This document shows, one piece after another, positions 17,542 through 27,596 of a stretch of DNA of 64,000 nucleotides (the stretch's first letter is position 1; each line of letters begins with the position of its first letter). Position numbers and translations under genes: made by a program. A model generated the notes under the pieces. That model saw only the letters and a list, made by a program, of their open reading frames with translations, was not told the origin of the DNA and ran no database searches. The stretch is from Burkholderia latens (lineage in GTDB: Bacteria > Pseudomonadota > Gammaproteobacteria > Burkholderiales > Burkholderiaceae), in NCBI RefSeq assembly GCF_902499045.1, contig NZ_CABVPL010000009.1:62001-126000 (forward strand). Direction: 5' to 3'.

Positions 17542-19038
17542 TTAAACGCCGGTCGCGAACCACGCATCCGTTCGCGCATACAGATCGATGAAACGCGCGT
17601 GGCGCGCGGCCAGCGCCCGATCGTCGCGCGGTGCGGCGACCGGCGACGCGGCCGGTGCAAGCGTGCGCAGCGCCTCCTCGCGCCAGTGCCCGATCGCGAC
17701 GCCCGCGAGCAGCGCGGCACCGCGCGTCGCGGCGTTCGGGCAATCGACGGCATCGAGCGACGCGCCGAGCGCATCCGCGAGCAACTGGCGCCAGCGCGGA
17801 TCGACGGAGCCGCCGCCGGCCAGCCGCAGCGTCGTCACCGGATCGGCGCGGTTCGCGTCGCGGATCGCGTCGAGCCCCGCACGCAACGCGAACGCGACGC
17901 CTTCGAACGCGGCGCGCATCATCGCGCCGCGCGTGTCGCCGAGCCCCAGCCCGAGCCAGCCGCCGCGTGCGTCGGGGTTCATCCATGGCGAGCGTTCGCC
18001 CGTCAGGTACGGCAGGAAGCACAGCCGCTCGGACGCCGGCTGCGCGAACGCGTCGTCATACGCGTCCGCCCACCGCGAATAGCCGAGCCAGCCGCGCACG
18101 GCTTCGAGCGCAATCCCGACGTTCTGCATCGCCGCCATCGTGTAATAGCCGCCGCCCGCCGCCGTTCGATAGCGATGCAGCCCGCGCCGCGCGGGTGGCA
18201 ACGCGTCGGCGAGCACGACGATCTGGCCGCCGCTGCCGGTGGTGAGCAGCGCGTCCCCGGCCGCGACGAGCCCGCTGCCGAGCGCCGCGCACGCCGTATC
18301 GGCCGCGCCGGTCGCAAGCGGCACGCCGGCCGGCAGCCCGAGTGCCGTCGCGGCCTGCGCATCGAGCACGCCGCAGCGCGCGCTCGACGCTCGCACCGGG
18401 GCGAAGCGGTCGAGCGGCAGGCCCAACGTGTCGATCAGCGCCGTATCCCACGTGCCGTCCGGCGTCGCGAGCGCGGTCGCGCACGCATCGCTCGGATCGG
18501 CCGCGACGTCGCCGCCGAGCGCGACGCGCAGCCAGTCCTTCGGCTGGACGGCCCAGCGCGCGGCCTGCAGCGCATGCGGTTCATGCGCGGCCAGCCAGCG
18601 CAACAGCGGGCCGGCCATCCCCGGCGCGATGGGATTCGGGGCGACGGGCTTACCGGCGACGGGCTTACCGGCGACCGACACACCGGCATCGGGCACACCG
18701 CCGTCGCTCCAGGCTGCCGCATCGGCTTCACGCACCGCGCGCGTATCGGGCCACAGCATCGCGGGCCGCACCGGCCGGCCAGCCGCATCGATCGGCACGA
18801 CGCCGTGCATCTGGCCGGAGAAGCCGATCGCGGCGACCTGCTCGCGCTCGCCGGCCGGCAGCCGTGCAGCGGCGCGCACGAGCGCGTGCCACCACACGCC
18901 GGGCGCGATTTCCGCCCAGCCAGGCTGCGGCGACGACAGCGCATAAGGCTCGCTCGCGACCGCGCGCTCGACGCCATCGGCATCGAGCGTGACGAGTTTG
19001 ATGGAGCCGGTGCCGAGGTCGATTCCGAGCAGGCGCAT
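17542..19038 (-). CDS. xylB: Xylulokinase (FGGY family)
   Basis: FGGY-family carbohydrate kinase, 498 aa. The N-terminal ATPase-fold strand is LGIDLGTGSIKLVTLD (residues 3-18); GFSGQMHGVV and AMLWPDTRA follow, as in xylulokinases, and the C-terminal FGGY signature region contains LRLAGGGSVDPRWRQLLAD. It phosphorylates D-xylulose to xylulose 5-phosphate for the pentose phosphate pathway. The start at 19038 gives the family N-terminus. Around residues 112-136 it has an insertion made of five pentapeptide units encoded by a 15-bp repeat. No xylose isomerase or arabitol dehydrogenase is linked. Confidence 0.9.
   Translation of the reverse strand: MRLLGIDLGTGSIKLVTLDADGVERAVASEPYALSSPQPGWAEIAPGVWWHALVRAAARLPAGEREQVAAIGFSGQMHGVVPIDAAGRPVRPAMLWPDTRAVREADAAAWSDGGVPDAGVSVAGKPVAGKPVAPNPIAPGMAGPLLRWLAAHEPHALQAARWAVQPKDWLRVALGGDVAADPSDACATALATPDGTWDTALIDTLGLPLDRFAPVRASSARCGVLDAQAATALGLPAGVPLATGAADTACAALGSGLVAAGDALLTTGSGGQIVVLADALPPARRGLHRYRTAAGGGYYTMAAMQNVGIALEAVRGWLGYSRWADAYDDAFAQPASERLCFLPYLTGERSPWMNPDARGGWLGLGLGDTRGAMMRAAFEGVAFALRAGLDAIRDANRADPVTTLRLAGGGSVDPRWRQLLADALGASLDAVDCPNAATRGAALLAGVAIGHWREEALRTLAPAASPVAAPRDDRALAARHARFIDLYARTDAWFATGV
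18631..18705. repeat. 15-bp minisatellite inside xylB
   Basis: Five consecutive 15-bp units: GGGATTCGGGGCGAC, two identical copies of GGGCTTACCGGCGAC (18646-18660 and 18661-18675), then CGACACACCGGCATC and GGGCACACCGCCGTC. On the coding strand they encode DGGVP, DAGVS, VAGKP, VAGKP, VAPNP. The unit is a multiple of three, so copy-number changes keep the frame. Confidence 0.75.
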
Positions 19039-19489
19039 GACGGGGTCGCGTATTCGAGTAAACGGATAGCGATGATAGCGGGATCGCGACATGCGGCCCC
19101 GCTCGAAGCAGCGCTTTTTACGGTCATGACGATACGCAAACGTGGCCGCGCACGGTGCGGTTCACCGCGCGGCATGTTGCCGGCCCGCACGCCCGCTCGC
19201 GGGTTAACCCGGCACGATTTTTCACCGGTCGTTTTTGCCACTATGCCGCGGTCGCGATACACACCATAAAGACACCGATATTTGACACGGGGGTCCGCGC
19301 TATTTTGGACGGCTATAAAACCGGGGAACCTCACTCCAGCGGCAGTTTCCCGATGATCGACACCCTCTTTCATGCCGAAATGGCATATCGAACCAGCAAA
19401 GAACGGAATAGAACCCAGCGCTCTTGTTGCGATGTGGCATTGCGCATAACTTCGTATCACCCCGAATACAAGATCATGGAGTGAGACAG
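19039..19489. other. Gene-free 451-bp region between xylB and the NCS2 permease
   Basis: No supported gene. It is more AT-rich than the flanks. A TTGACA at 19282-19287 and a TATAAA at 19314-19319 are visible but their spacing (26 bp) is too wide for a single sigma-70 promoter; either may belong to a promoter of the permease gene, which starts 170 bp further on. The other half must hold the xylB promoter. No purine riboswitch core was recognised. Confidence 0.4.
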
Positions 19490-20866
19490 ATGCAATCGAA
19501 CACGGTCCATCCGTGCGATGAGGTGCTGCCGACCGGCAAGCTCGTAACGCTTGGTCTCCAGCACGTCCTCGTCATGTACGCCGGCGCCGTCGCCGTGCCG
19601 CTCATCGTCGGCGGCGCGCTGAAGCTGCCCAAAGACCAGATCGCGTTCCTGATCAGCGCCGATCTGTTTTCGTGCGGCATCGCGACGCTGATCCAGACGC
19701 TCGGCCTGTGGATCTTCGGAATCCGCCTGCCCGTCATCATGGGCTGCACGTTCGCGGCAGTCGGCCCGATGATCGCGATCGGCACCAATCCCGGCCTCGG
19801 CATTCTCGACGTGTTTGGCTCGACGATCGCGGCCGGCATCATCGGCATCGTGCTCGCGCCGACGATCGGCAAGCTGTTGCGATTCTTCCCGCCGGTCGTC
19901 GTCGGCACGGTGATCGCGGTGATCGGGCTGTCGCTGATGGAAGTCGGGATCAACTGGGCGGCCGGCGGCGTCGGCAATCCGGAATACGGCAGCCCCGTCT
20001 ACCTCGGGCTGTCGCTGCTCGTGCTCACGCTGATCCTGCTGATCAACAAGTACGGCCGCGGCTTCATCGCGAACATCTCGGTGCTGCTCGGGATCGTCGC
20101 CGGCTTCGTGATCGCGTTCGCGATCGGCCGCGTGAATACCGACGGCGTCGCGCTTGCGCCGTGGGTCGGCTTCGTGATGCCGTTCCATTTCGGCATGCCG
20201 CATTTCGACCCGCTGTCGATCGCGACGATGGTCACGGTGATGTTCGTCACGTTCATCGAATCGACCGGGATGTTCCTCGCGGTCGGCGACATGGTCGATC
20301 GTCCGGTCAACCAGGAGCGTCTCGTGCGCGGCCTGCGCGTCGACGGCCTCGGCACGCTGATCGGCGGCATCTTCAACTCGTTCCCGCATACGTCGTTCTC
20401 GCAGAACGTCGGCCTGATCGGCGTGACGGGCGTGAAGAGCCGGTTCGTCTGCGCGACGGGCGGCGTGATACTGGTGCTGCTCGGCCTGTTCCCGAAGATG
20501 GCGCAGGTCGTCGCGTCGGTGCCGCCGTTCGTGCTCGGCGGCGCGGGTATCGTGATGTTCGGGATGGTCGCCGCGAACGGCATCAAGGTGCTGTCGAAGG
20601 TCGACTTCGTGAACAACTCGCACAACCTGTTCATCGTCGCAGTGAGCGTCGGCATGGGCCTCGTGCCGGTCGTGTCGCCGCACTTCTTCTCGAAGCTGCC
20701 GCCCGCGCTCGCGCCGATTCTCCATAGCGGGATCCTGCTCGCGTCGGCGACGGCCGTGATCCTGAACATCGTGTTCAACGGCGTGAAAGGCGAGAAGGAC
20801 GCGCGTTGCGAGATTCGGCGCGCAGGGCACGACTTCGACGGACGCCCGGCCGACGTGCATCACTGA
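19490..20866 (+). CDS. NCS2-family nucleobase (xanthine/urate-type) permease
   Basis: Nucleobase:cation symporter-2 protein of 458 aa with about 12-14 membrane segments. The signature region FSQNVGLIGVTGVKSR and the TFIESTGMFLAVGD segment (conserved Glu in membrane helix 8) place it with xanthine/uric acid permeases (XanQ, UacT, PbuX) rather than uracil permeases. The start at 19490 (MQSNTVHPCDEVLPTG) is preferred to an in-frame ATG at 19424. It stands alone; a clear terminator follows at 20905-20940. The precise substrate is uncertain. Confidence 0.85.
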   Translation: MQSNTVHPCDEVLPTGKLVTLGLQHVLVMYAGAVAVPLIVGGALKLPKDQIAFLISADLFSCGIATLIQTLGLWIFGIRLPVIMGCTFAAVGPMIAIGTNPGLGILDVFGSTIAAGIIGIVLAPTIGKLLRFFPPVVVGTVIAVIGLSLMEVGINWAAGGVGNPEYGSPVYLGLSLLVLTLILLINKYGRGFIANISVLLGIVAGFVIAFAIGRVNTDGVALAPWVGFVMPFHFGMPHFDPLSIATMVTVMFVTFIESTGMFLAVGDMVDRPVNQERLVRGLRVDGLGTLIGGIFNSFPHTSFSQNVGLIGVTGVKSRFVCATGGVILVLLGLFPKMAQVVASVPPFVLGGAGIVMFGMVAANGIKVLSKVDFVNNSHNLFIVAVSVGMGLVPVVSPHFFSKLPPALAPILHSGILLASATAVILNIVFNGVKGEKDARCEIRRAGHDFDGRPADVHH

Positions 20867-20904
20867 TCGCGCCGCATCGGACGCAGCTTGACGCTGCGGT
20901 GAAG

Positions 20905-20940
20905 AAAAAAACGCCACGGCCCGGCCGTGGCGTTTTGCTT
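20905..20940 (+). terminator. Terminator of the NCS2 permease gene
   Basis: Stem ACGCCACGGCC / GGCCGTGGCGT starting at 20911, preceded by an A-run and followed by TTTTG. Bidirectional in form, but best placed to end the plus-strand permease transcript 40 bp after its stop. Confidence 0.8.
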
Positions 20941-21075
20941 TGCGCGAGTTGCGGGCGATGGCGGCGGTAGTGGCTGCCATGCGAGTGATGCGCGTAGCGC
21001 CTTCGAAGCCGGCGATGCGTGCGATGCGTGCGACGCCGATCCGTTACCGCTCCAATCCGCTCGCGCCACCTGACC

Positions 21076-21118
21076 GCATAAAAAAACAACGCCACGGATG
21101 AAGACCCGTGGCGTTGTC
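21076..21118 (-). terminator. Terminator of the RND efflux operon
   Basis: Reading the minus strand, CAACGCCACGG pairs with CCGTGGCGTTG around an 8-base loop and is followed by a run of seven T. It lies 70 bp after the stop of the outer-membrane factor gene. The 320-bp space between the permease and the efflux operon holds only this and the preceding terminator. Confidence 0.85.
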
Positions 21119-21184
21119 GTATCGCGGGGCACCGCGACTTCGGCGGCGCGAAGCGGTTGCCCGCCCCTGCCCGCCGTGCCGTGC

Positions 21185-22708
21185 TTACCCGTTCGTCGCG
21201 GCTGCCGACGCGCTCGCCGGTGCGGCCGCCTTGTCGTAGCCGGCCGTCTCGTCCGGCGCACGCGGCGTCTCGCCGGCGCGCTGGATCCAGCCGCCGCCCA
21301 AGGCGCGGTACAGATCGACGAGGTTCGTCCAGCGTGCGAGCCGCGCGCTGATCAGCGTCTGCTGTGCGGAGTACAGATCGGTCTGCGCGGTCAGCACCGA
21401 CAGGTAGCTGTCGACGCCGTTCTTGTAGCGCAGATCCGACAGATCGAAGCGACGCTGCTGCGCGTGCTCGTTGCGCTCGAGCGCGGCGATCTGCTGGTCG
21501 TACGTGCCGCGTGCCGCCAGCCCGTCCGACACTTCGCGGAACGCCGACTGGATCGCCTTCTCGTAGTTCGCGATCTCGATACGCTTCTGCACGTTCGCAA
21601 GGTTCAGGTTCGCGATGTTCTGCCCGCCTTCGAAGATCGGCATCGTGATCTGCGGCGCGAACGACCACGCCGCCGTGCCGGCCTTGAACAGTCCGCCGAG
21701 CGTCGGGCTCGCGGTACCGAACGCGCCCGTCAGCGAGATGCGCGGGAAGAACGCCGCGCGCGCCGCGCCGATGTTCGCGTTCGCGGCCAGCAGCGTCTGC
21801 TCGGCCTGCATCACGTCCGGACGACGCATGAGCAGGTCCGACGGCAGGCCGGCCGGCACGTCGGCCAGCAGGTTCTGCGCGTCGAGCGGCATGCCCGCCG
21901 GCAGATCGTCCGGCAGCGGCTCGCCGATCAGCAGCACGAGCGCGTTGAGCGCCTGCGCACGCGCACGCGCCTGCGCCTGCTGGTTCGCGAGCGCCGTCTC
22001 GACGACCGTCTGCGCCTGGCGCAGCTCGAGCTCGGAGCCCGTGCCGTTGTCGAACTGCAGCTTCGTCAGGTCGTACGATGCCTGCGCGGTCTTCAGCGTG
22101 TTTTCCGTGACCTTCAGCAGGTCGTCGGTCGACAGCAGCGTCAGGTACTGATCCGCGACCTGCGACACGAGCGAGATCTCGGTCGCCTGACGCGCGTACG
22201 ACGTCGCCAGATACTGTGCGAGCGCCTGGTCCTTCAGGCTCTGCACGCGACCGAACAGGTCGAGCTCCCACGACGCGGACGCGCCGACGTTGTAGGTGCG
22301 CGAGATGTACGGCTGCCCTGTCTGAGAAACGCCGCGCGGCACGCGCTGGATGTTGCCGGTACCCGTGCCGTCGAGCGTCGGGAACAGGCCGGCGCGCGTG
22401 ATCTGATACTGCGCGCGCGACGCCTCGATGTTCAGCACCGCGACCCGCAGGTCGCGGTTGTTCTTCAGCGCGATCTCGATCAGCCGCTGCAGGCGCGGAT
22501 CGACGAAGAACTCGCGCCAGCCGATGGCGGTCGCCGCCTCGCCGTTCGCGCTGCGCGCGCCGGCAGCACCGGGCTGCGTCGCATAGACGCCGCCGGCCGG
22601 GTACGCCTGCGCGACGGGCGCGTCGGGCCGCTTGTAATGCGGCGCCAGCGTGCAGCCCGTGGCCAGGAGCGCGACCGCGATTGCAGTCAAAGCGTGTTTT
22701 TGCATCAT
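21185..22708 (-). CDS. oprB: RND efflux outer-membrane factor (OprB/OprM type)
   Basis: TolC/NodT-family outer-membrane channel lipoprotein, 507 aa. The lipobox LLATGC places acylated Cys19 after the signal peptide; two OEP repeats follow, with the usual long coiled-coil helices (residues about 90-290 and 300-490) and the conserved SWELDLFGRV. The start is ATG at 22708 or 22705: the upstream pump gene's stop is 22708-22710, so the genes overlap and are coupled; a GTG at 22711 is also in frame. It completes the tripartite pump. The name follows the BpeAB-OprB system, judged from gene order and regulator. Confidence 0.9.
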   Translation of the reverse strand: MMQKHALTAIAVALLATGCTLAPHYKRPDAPVAQAYPAGGVYATQPGAAGARSANGEAATAIGWREFFVDPRLQRLIEIALKNNRDLRVAVLNIEASRAQYQITRAGLFPTLDGTGTGNIQRVPRGVSQTGQPYISRTYNVGASASWELDLFGRVQSLKDQALAQYLATSYARQATEISLVSQVADQYLTLLSTDDLLKVTENTLKTAQASYDLTKLQFDNGTGSELELRQAQTVVETALANQQAQARARAQALNALVLLIGEPLPDDLPAGMPLDAQNLLADVPAGLPSDLLMRRPDVMQAEQTLLAANANIGAARAAFFPRISLTGAFGTASPTLGGLFKAGTAAWSFAPQITMPIFEGGQNIANLNLANVQKRIEIANYEKAIQSAFREVSDGLAARGTYDQQIAALERNEHAQQRRFDLSDLRYKNGVDSYLSVLTAQTDLYSAQQTLISARLARWTNLVDLYRALGGGWIQRAGETPRAPDETAGYDKAAAPASASAAATNG

Positions 22709-25700
22709 CACTGTCCCTTGTTGCCTTCGTCGCCGTTGCCCGGCTTCTCTTCGTGGTGCGAGTGCTCCTGAGCGAGGCGCAGCGCCTCGTCGACGTCTTC
22801 CTTCTCGCCGCTGAAGATCGCACGGATCTTCACGAAGAACATCGGGATCATGAAGATCGCGAGGAACGTCGCCGTGATCATCCCGCCGATCACGCCCGTA
22901 CCGATCGCATGCTGGCTCGCCGAGCCCGCGCCGTTGCTGATCGCGAGCGGCAACACGCCGAGAATGAACGCGAGCGACGTCATCAGGATCGGACGCAGCC
23001 GCAGGCGCGCGGCTTCCAGCGCCGCCTCGATCGGCCCCATCTTCTCCGTCATCTGCAGTTCGCGCGCGAATTCCACGATCAGGATCGCGTTCTTCGCGGA
23101 CAAGCCCACCGTCGTCAACAGGCCGACCTGGAAGAACACGTCGTTCTCGAGGCCGCGCATCGTCGCCGCGAGCAGTGCGCCGATCACGCCGAGCGGCACC
23201 ACCATGATCACCGAGAACGGGATCGACCAGCTTTCATACAGCGCCGCCAGACACAGGAACACGACCAGGATCGAGATCGCGTACAGCACCGGCGCCTGCG
23301 AGCCCGACTGGATTTCCTGGAACGACAGGCCGGTCCACGAATAGCCGATACCGACCGGCAGCTTCTTCGCGAGCGCTTCCATCGCGGTCATCGCCTGGCC
23401 CGTCGACTTGCCCGGTGCGGCCTGACCCTGGATTTCCATCGCGGACACGCCGTTGTAGCGCTCGAGCTTCGGCGAACCGTACGTCCAGTGGCCGGTCGCG
23501 AACGCGCTGAACGGCACCATCCCGCCCGACCCGTTGCGCACGTACCAGATGTTCATGTCCTCCGGCGTCATCCGGAACGGCGCGTCGGACTGCACGTACA
23601 CCTTCTTGATCCGGCCGTCGGTGTCGAGGAAGTTGTTCACGTACTTCGACGCCCACGCGATCGAGAACGTCTGGTCGATCGCATCCGCGCTCACGCCGAG
23701 CGCGTTCGCCTTCTCTCGATCGATGTCGACCTTGTACTGCGGCGTATCGTTCAGCCCGTTCGGACGCACGCCCTGCAGCGTCGGATCCTTCGCGGCCATC
23801 CCGAGCAGCTGATTGCGCGCGGCCATCAGCGCGTCGTGGCCGAGACCGGCGTTGTCCGTCAGCTCGAAGTCGAAGCCGGCGGCGGTGCCGAGCTCCGGAA
23901 TCGACGGCGGGTTGAACGGGATCACGATCGCGTCCTTGTAGCTGCCGTAGCGGCCGAACATCCGGCCGATCAGCGCCTGGACCTTCTGGTTCGCGTGCTG
24001 CCGCTGCGCGTAATCCTTCAGCCTGACGAACACGAGACCCGAGTTCTGGCCGCGGCCCGCGAAGCTGAAGCCGTTGACCGTGAACGCCGACTCGACGATT
24101 TCCTTCTCGTCGTTCAGCAGGTAGTCGGAAATGTTCGCGAGCGTCTTCGCGGTCGTTTCCTGCGTCGAACCCGACGGCGTCTGCACGATCACGAACATCA
24201 GGCCCTGGTCTTCATCGGGCAGGAACGACTTCGGCAGGCGCACGAACAGCAGCCCGACCGCGACGATCACGACCAGATAGATGATGAGCCAGCGGCCCGA
24301 GCGCTTGATCACGTGGTGCACGCCGACGTGGTACTTGTCGCGGCTGTTGTTGAACGTGCGGTTGAACCAGCCGAAGAAGCCCTTCTTCTCTTCGTGATGC
24401 CCTTGCGGGATCGGCTTGAGGATCGTCGCGCACAGTGCGGGCGTCAGAATCAACGCGACCAGCACCGACAGCACCATCGCCGACACGATCGTCAGCGAGA
24501 ACTGACGATAGATCGCGCCCACCGACCCGCCGGAGAACGCGACCGGCACGAACACCGCCGACAGCACGAGCGCGACGCCGACGAGTGCGCCGGTGATCTG
24601 GCCCATCGCCTTGCGGGTCGCTTCCTTCGGCGACAGCCCTTCTTCCGCCATCACGCGCTCGACGTTTTCGACCACGACGATCGCATCGTCCACCAGCAGG
24701 CCGATCGCGAGCACGAGGCCGAACATCGACAGCGTGTTGATCGAGAAGCCCACCATCGACATGATCGCGAACGTGCCGAGCAGCACCACGGGCACCGCGA
24801 TCGTCGGGATGATCGTCGCCCGCAGGTTCTGCAGGAACAGATACATCACGAGGAACACGAGCACGATGCCTTCGAGCAGCGTCTTGACCACTTCCTCGAT
24901 CGACAGCTTCACGAACGGCGTGGTGTCGTACGGATACTTGACGACGAGGCCGTGCGGGAAGAACGGTGCGAGCTCGTCGATCTTCGCGCGCACGGCCTTC
25001 GCGGTCGCGAGCGCGTTCGCGTTGGTCGCGAGCTGGATACCGAGCGCCGCGGTCGGCTGACCGTTGTACTTCGTGTCGAAGTTGTAGTTCTCGCCACCGA
25101 GGCCGATCTGCGCGACGTCCTTCAGGCGCACCTGCGAGCCGTCCTGGTTGACCTTCAGCAGGATGTTGCCGAACTGCTCGGGCGTCTGCAGCAGCGTCGA
25201 TTCGGTGATCGTCGCCTGCAGCACGGTGCCCGGCTTCGCCGGCGTGCCGCCGATCTGGCCACCCGCGATCTGCACGTTCTGCGCGCTGATCGCGCTCGTC
25301 ACGTCGACCGGCGTGAGACCGTAGTTCGTCAGGCGGTTCGGATCGAGCCAGATCCGCATCGCGTACTGCGAGCCGAACAGCGTGACGGTACCGACGCCGT
25401 TCAACCGGCTGATCGGATCCTTCACGTGCGACGCGACGAAGTTCGCGAGGTCGTACTTGTTCATGCTGCCGTCTTCGGAGTTGAAGGCGAGCACCAGCAG
25501 GAAGCTGCTGCTCGACTTCGTCACCGACAGACCGAGCTGCTGCACGACCTGCGGCAGAACCGGCGTCGCGAGCGACAGCTTGTTCTGCACCTGGACCTGC
25601 GCGATGTCGGCGTTGGTGCCCGGCGCGAACGTCAGCGTGATCGTCGCGTTGCCCGAGTCGTCACTCGTCGACGACATGTACAGGAAGTTGTCGAGACCGC

Positions 25701-25908
25701 TCATCTGCTGCTCGATCACCTGCGTCACCGTGTCTTCCACCGTCTTCGCGGAAGCGCCCGGGTAGTTCGCGGTGATCTGGATCGATGGCGGCGCGATCGT
25801 CGGATACTGCGCGATCGGCAGCGTGAAGATCGCCGCAACCCCGGCCAGCATCAGGATGATGGCGATCACCCACGCGAAGATCGGGCGATCGATAAAAAAC
25901 TTTGCCAT
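22708..25908 (-). CDS. bpeB: RND multidrug efflux pump, inner-membrane transporter (BpeB/AcrB type)
   Basis: HAE1-family proton-driven drug exporter of 1066 aa with 12 membrane helices and two large periplasmic loops. The proton-relay pair lies in [18 protein letters not shown] (membrane helix 4), and the N-terminus [17 protein letters not shown] is canonical. The C-terminal tail is charged ([21 protein letters not shown]). It takes drugs from the periplasm or outer leaflet and passes them through the adaptor to the outer-membrane factor. Fifteen bp separate it from the adaptor gene upstream. It corresponds by neighbourhood to BpeB of the pathogenic Burkholderia and RND-4 of B. cenocepacia; substrates there include macrolides and fluoroquinolones, not shown here. 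Confidence 0.95.
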   Translation of the reverse strand: MAKFFIDRPIFAWVIAIILMLAGVAAIFTLPIAQYPTIAPPSIQITANYPGASAKTVEDTVTQVIEQQMSGLDNFLYMSSTSDDSGNATITLTFAPGTNADIAQVQVQNKLSLATPVLPQVVQQLGLSVTKSSSSFLLVLAFNSEDGSMNKYDLANFVASHVKDPISRLNGVGTVTLFGSQYAMRIWLDPNRLTNYGLTPVDVTSAISAQNVQIAGGQIGGTPAKPGTVLQATITESTLLQTPEQFGNILLKVNQDGSQVRLKDVAQIGLGGENYNFDTKYNGQPTAALGIQLATNANALATAKAVRAKIDELAPFFPHGLVVKYPYDTTPFVKLSIEEVVKTLLEGIVLVFLVMYLFLQNLRATIIPTIAVPVVLLGTFAIMSMVGFSINTLSMFGLVLAIGLLVDDAIVVVENVERVMAEEGLSPKEATRKAMGQITGALVGVALVLSAVFVPVAFSGGSVGAIYRQFSLTIVSAMVLSVLVALILTPALCATILKPIPQGHHEEKKGFFGWFNRTFNNSRDKYHVGVHHVIKRSGRWLIIYLVVIVAVGLLFVRLPKSFLPDEDQGLMFVIVQTPSGSTQETTAKTLANISDYLLNDEKEIVESAFTVNGFSFAGRGQNSGLVFVRLKDYAQRQHANQKVQALIGRMFGRYGSYKDAIVIPFNPPSIPELGTAAGFDFELTDNAGLGHDALMAARNQLLGMAAKDPTLQGVRPNGLNDTPQYKVDIDREKANALGVSADAIDQTFSIAWASKYVNNFLDTDGRIKKVYVQSDAPFRMTPEDMNIWYVRNGSGGMVPFSAFATGHWTYGSPKLERYNGVSAMEIQGQAAPGKSTGQAMTAMEALAKKLPVGIGYSWTGLSFQEIQSGSQAPVLYAISILVVFLCLAALYESWSIPFSVIMVVPLGVIGALLAATMRGLENDVFFQVGLLTTVGLSAKNAILIVEFARELQMTEKMGPIEAALEAARLRLRPILMTSLAFILGVLPLAISNGAGSASQHAIGTGVIGGMITATFLAIFMIPMFFVKIRAIFSGEKEDVDEALRLAQEHSHHEEKPGNGDEGNKGQ

Positions 25909-25923
25909 GAAACAGGCTCCCTG

Positions 25924-27198
25924 TTATTGCGCGCTCGACGCAGCGGCGGCGCTCGCCGGCGCGGCGCCCGACGCGGCGGCGCCCGAAGCGGCGGCTGCCC
26001 CCGAACCGGCGGCGGCCGGCGCAGCGGATGCGGCTGCAGCGCCCGATGCCGCTGCGGCGGCCGGCAGCTGCGCCGGGACGGACTTCACGGTCGCGCCCGG
26101 ACGCACCTTGTCGACACCCTGCACGATCACGCGGTCGCCCGCCTGCAGACCGCCTTCGACGATCCAGTTCTGACCCTGCATGCCGGTGGTCTTCAGCGGA
26201 CGCGGCTCGACCTTGTTGCTCGCGTTCACGACCATCGCGATCGCCTGGCCCTTCTGGTCGTGCGTGACGCCGATCTGCGGCACCAGGAACGCGTTCTCGT
26301 TCACGCCTTCCTCGATTCGTGCGCGCACGAACATCCCCGGCAGCAGCACGCGGCCCGGGTTCGGGAACACCGCGCGGATCGTGACCGAGCCGGTCGTCTG
26401 GTCGACGGTCACATCGGAGAACTGCAGCTTGCCCGGCTCCGAGTACGTCTTGCCGTCCTCGAGGATCAGCGACACCTTCGCCGCGCCCGGGCCGCTCGTC
26501 TTCAGGCGGCCGCTCTGCACGTCCTGGCGCAGCTTCAGCCCTTCGAGGCTCGACTGCGTGAGGTCGACATAGACCGGATCGAGCTGCTGCACCGTCGACA
26601 TCAGCGTCGCCTGGCTCGCCTGTACGTACGCGCCCGGCGTCACCTGCGAAATGCCGACGCGGCCGGTGATCGGCGACACGACGTCCGTGTAGCCGAGGTT
26701 GATCTGCGCGGTCTCGACCGCCGCCTTGCCGGCCGCGACGTCGGCCGCTGCCTGGCCTTGCGTGGCCACCGCGTTGTCGTAGTCCTGCTTGCTGACCGCG
26801 TTCGCGGCGACCAGCACCTTGTAGCGCGCGACCAGCGCGTTCTGCGTGACGAGATTCGCCTGCGCCTTCGCGAGCGTCGCCTTCGCGCTGTTCAGCTGCG
26901 CGACGTACGGCGCCGGGTCGATCTTGTAGAGGCGCTGGCCGGCCTTGACGTCGGTGCCTTCGGTGAATTCGCGACGCAGCACGATGCCGTCGACCCGCGC
27001 GCGGACCTGCGCGACGAGGTAGGCACTGGTGCGGCCCGGCAGTTCGGTGAAGACCGGAACGGATTGCGGCTGGACGGTGACGACGCCGACTTCCGGCGTT
27101 TGCGGCGGCGGTGCCGATTCTTTTTTCCCGCACGCGGCCAGGAAAACGGCGGCCGTCGCGACAGTGAGTAAGCGGTATGGAACCCGTTCGACGCGCAT
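25924..27198 (-). CDS. bpeA: RND efflux periplasmic adaptor (BpeA/AcrA type)
   Basis: Membrane fusion protein, 424 aa, with lipoprotein signal (FLAAC, acylated Cys about residue 23). The lipoyl halves flank an alpha-helical hairpin at about residues 100-170; beta-barrel and membrane-proximal domains follow. The last 40 or so residues are a low-complexity tail of Ala, Ser, Gly and Pro with no domain. The start at 27198 is preceded by AGAGG and gives a proper signal peptide; the in-frame start at 27255 would bury it. First gene of the efflux operon, divergent from the TetR gene. Confidence 0.93.
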   Translation of the reverse strand: MRVERVPYRLLTVATAAVFLAACGKKESAPPPQTPEVGVVTVQPQSVPVFTELPGRTSAYLVAQVRARVDGIVLRREFTEGTDVKAGQRLYKIDPAPYVAQLNSAKATLAKAQANLVTQNALVARYKVLVAANAVSKQDYDNAVATQGQAAADVAAGKAAVETAQINLGYTDVVSPITGRVGISQVTPGAYVQASQATLMSTVQQLDPVYVDLTQSSLEGLKLRQDVQSGRLKTSGPGAAKVSLILEDGKTYSEPGKLQFSDVTVDQTTGSVTIRAVFPNPGRVLLPGMFVRARIEEGVNENAFLVPQIGVTHDQKGQAIAMVVNASNKVEPRPLKTTGMQGQNWIVEGGLQAGDRVIVQGVDKVRPGATVKSVPAQLPAAAAASGAAAASAAPAAAGSGAAAASGAAASGAAPASAAAASSAQ

Positions 27199-27441
27199 GG
27201 AGCGACCTCTGTGTATAACCAATGGAATAAGTGCGGCGCCCGGACGGAGCGTCACACGGATGCGCCTCGCGGCGCTGATCGAACACCTGAATTACTGGAC
27301 TGCTGGATACAGCAAGTCGGCACGAGACCTCCATGCCGACGAGATGCCGCGAACTGCGGACTGATACTAGGGCGGGAATCAGCAGAGTGGGATATTAACT
27401 GATTGCCACTTGGGTCATTCGATCGTAGGGTGGTATTGTAT

Positions 27442-27459
27442 ATACATTCACGAATGTAT
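27442..27459. promoter_or_regulatory. 18-bp palindromic operator for the TetR-type efflux regulator
   Basis: ATACATTC-AC-GAATGTAT is a perfect 8-bp inverted repeat with a 2-bp centre in the 398-bp gap between the adaptor gene and bpeR. It has the same form and core (TACATTC..GAATGTA) as AcrR/TtgR-type operators, and AT-rich DNA on both sides could hold the divergent promoters. Confidence 0.8.
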
Positions 27460-27596
27460 GTAAAAAGCCGGCTCACCCGCCGCCGCCCCTTCAGTCTTAC
27501 GAATTATTACCCGTCGCAAGCATAGCGGTTCCGCTGGACGGCGACGAGCGTGACGGACCCCGGATTCACCTACGATCGATCGATTCAGGCCTGCAC

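Noticed and set aside
19039-19489. Purine riboswitch before the NCS2 permease
   Set aside because: No three-way junction core recognisable; such riboswitches are also uncommon in this group.
19457-20980. 507-codon open frame antisense to the NCS2 permease
   Set aside because: Shadow of the permease gene with very low-complexity Arg/Asp/His composition; the plus-strand gene has full family motifs and a ribosome site.
20860-21261. Small minus-strand gene downstream of the outer-membrane factor
   Set aside because: The frame overlaps both terminators and codes for an Arg-rich product without domain; the interval is a terminator spacer.
22681-27171. A 1496-codon open frame on the plus strand across the efflux operon
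   Set aside because: It is antisense to three unmistakable RND genes, its product is mostly Arg, His and Asp without any domain, and it arises from codon bias in the real genes.
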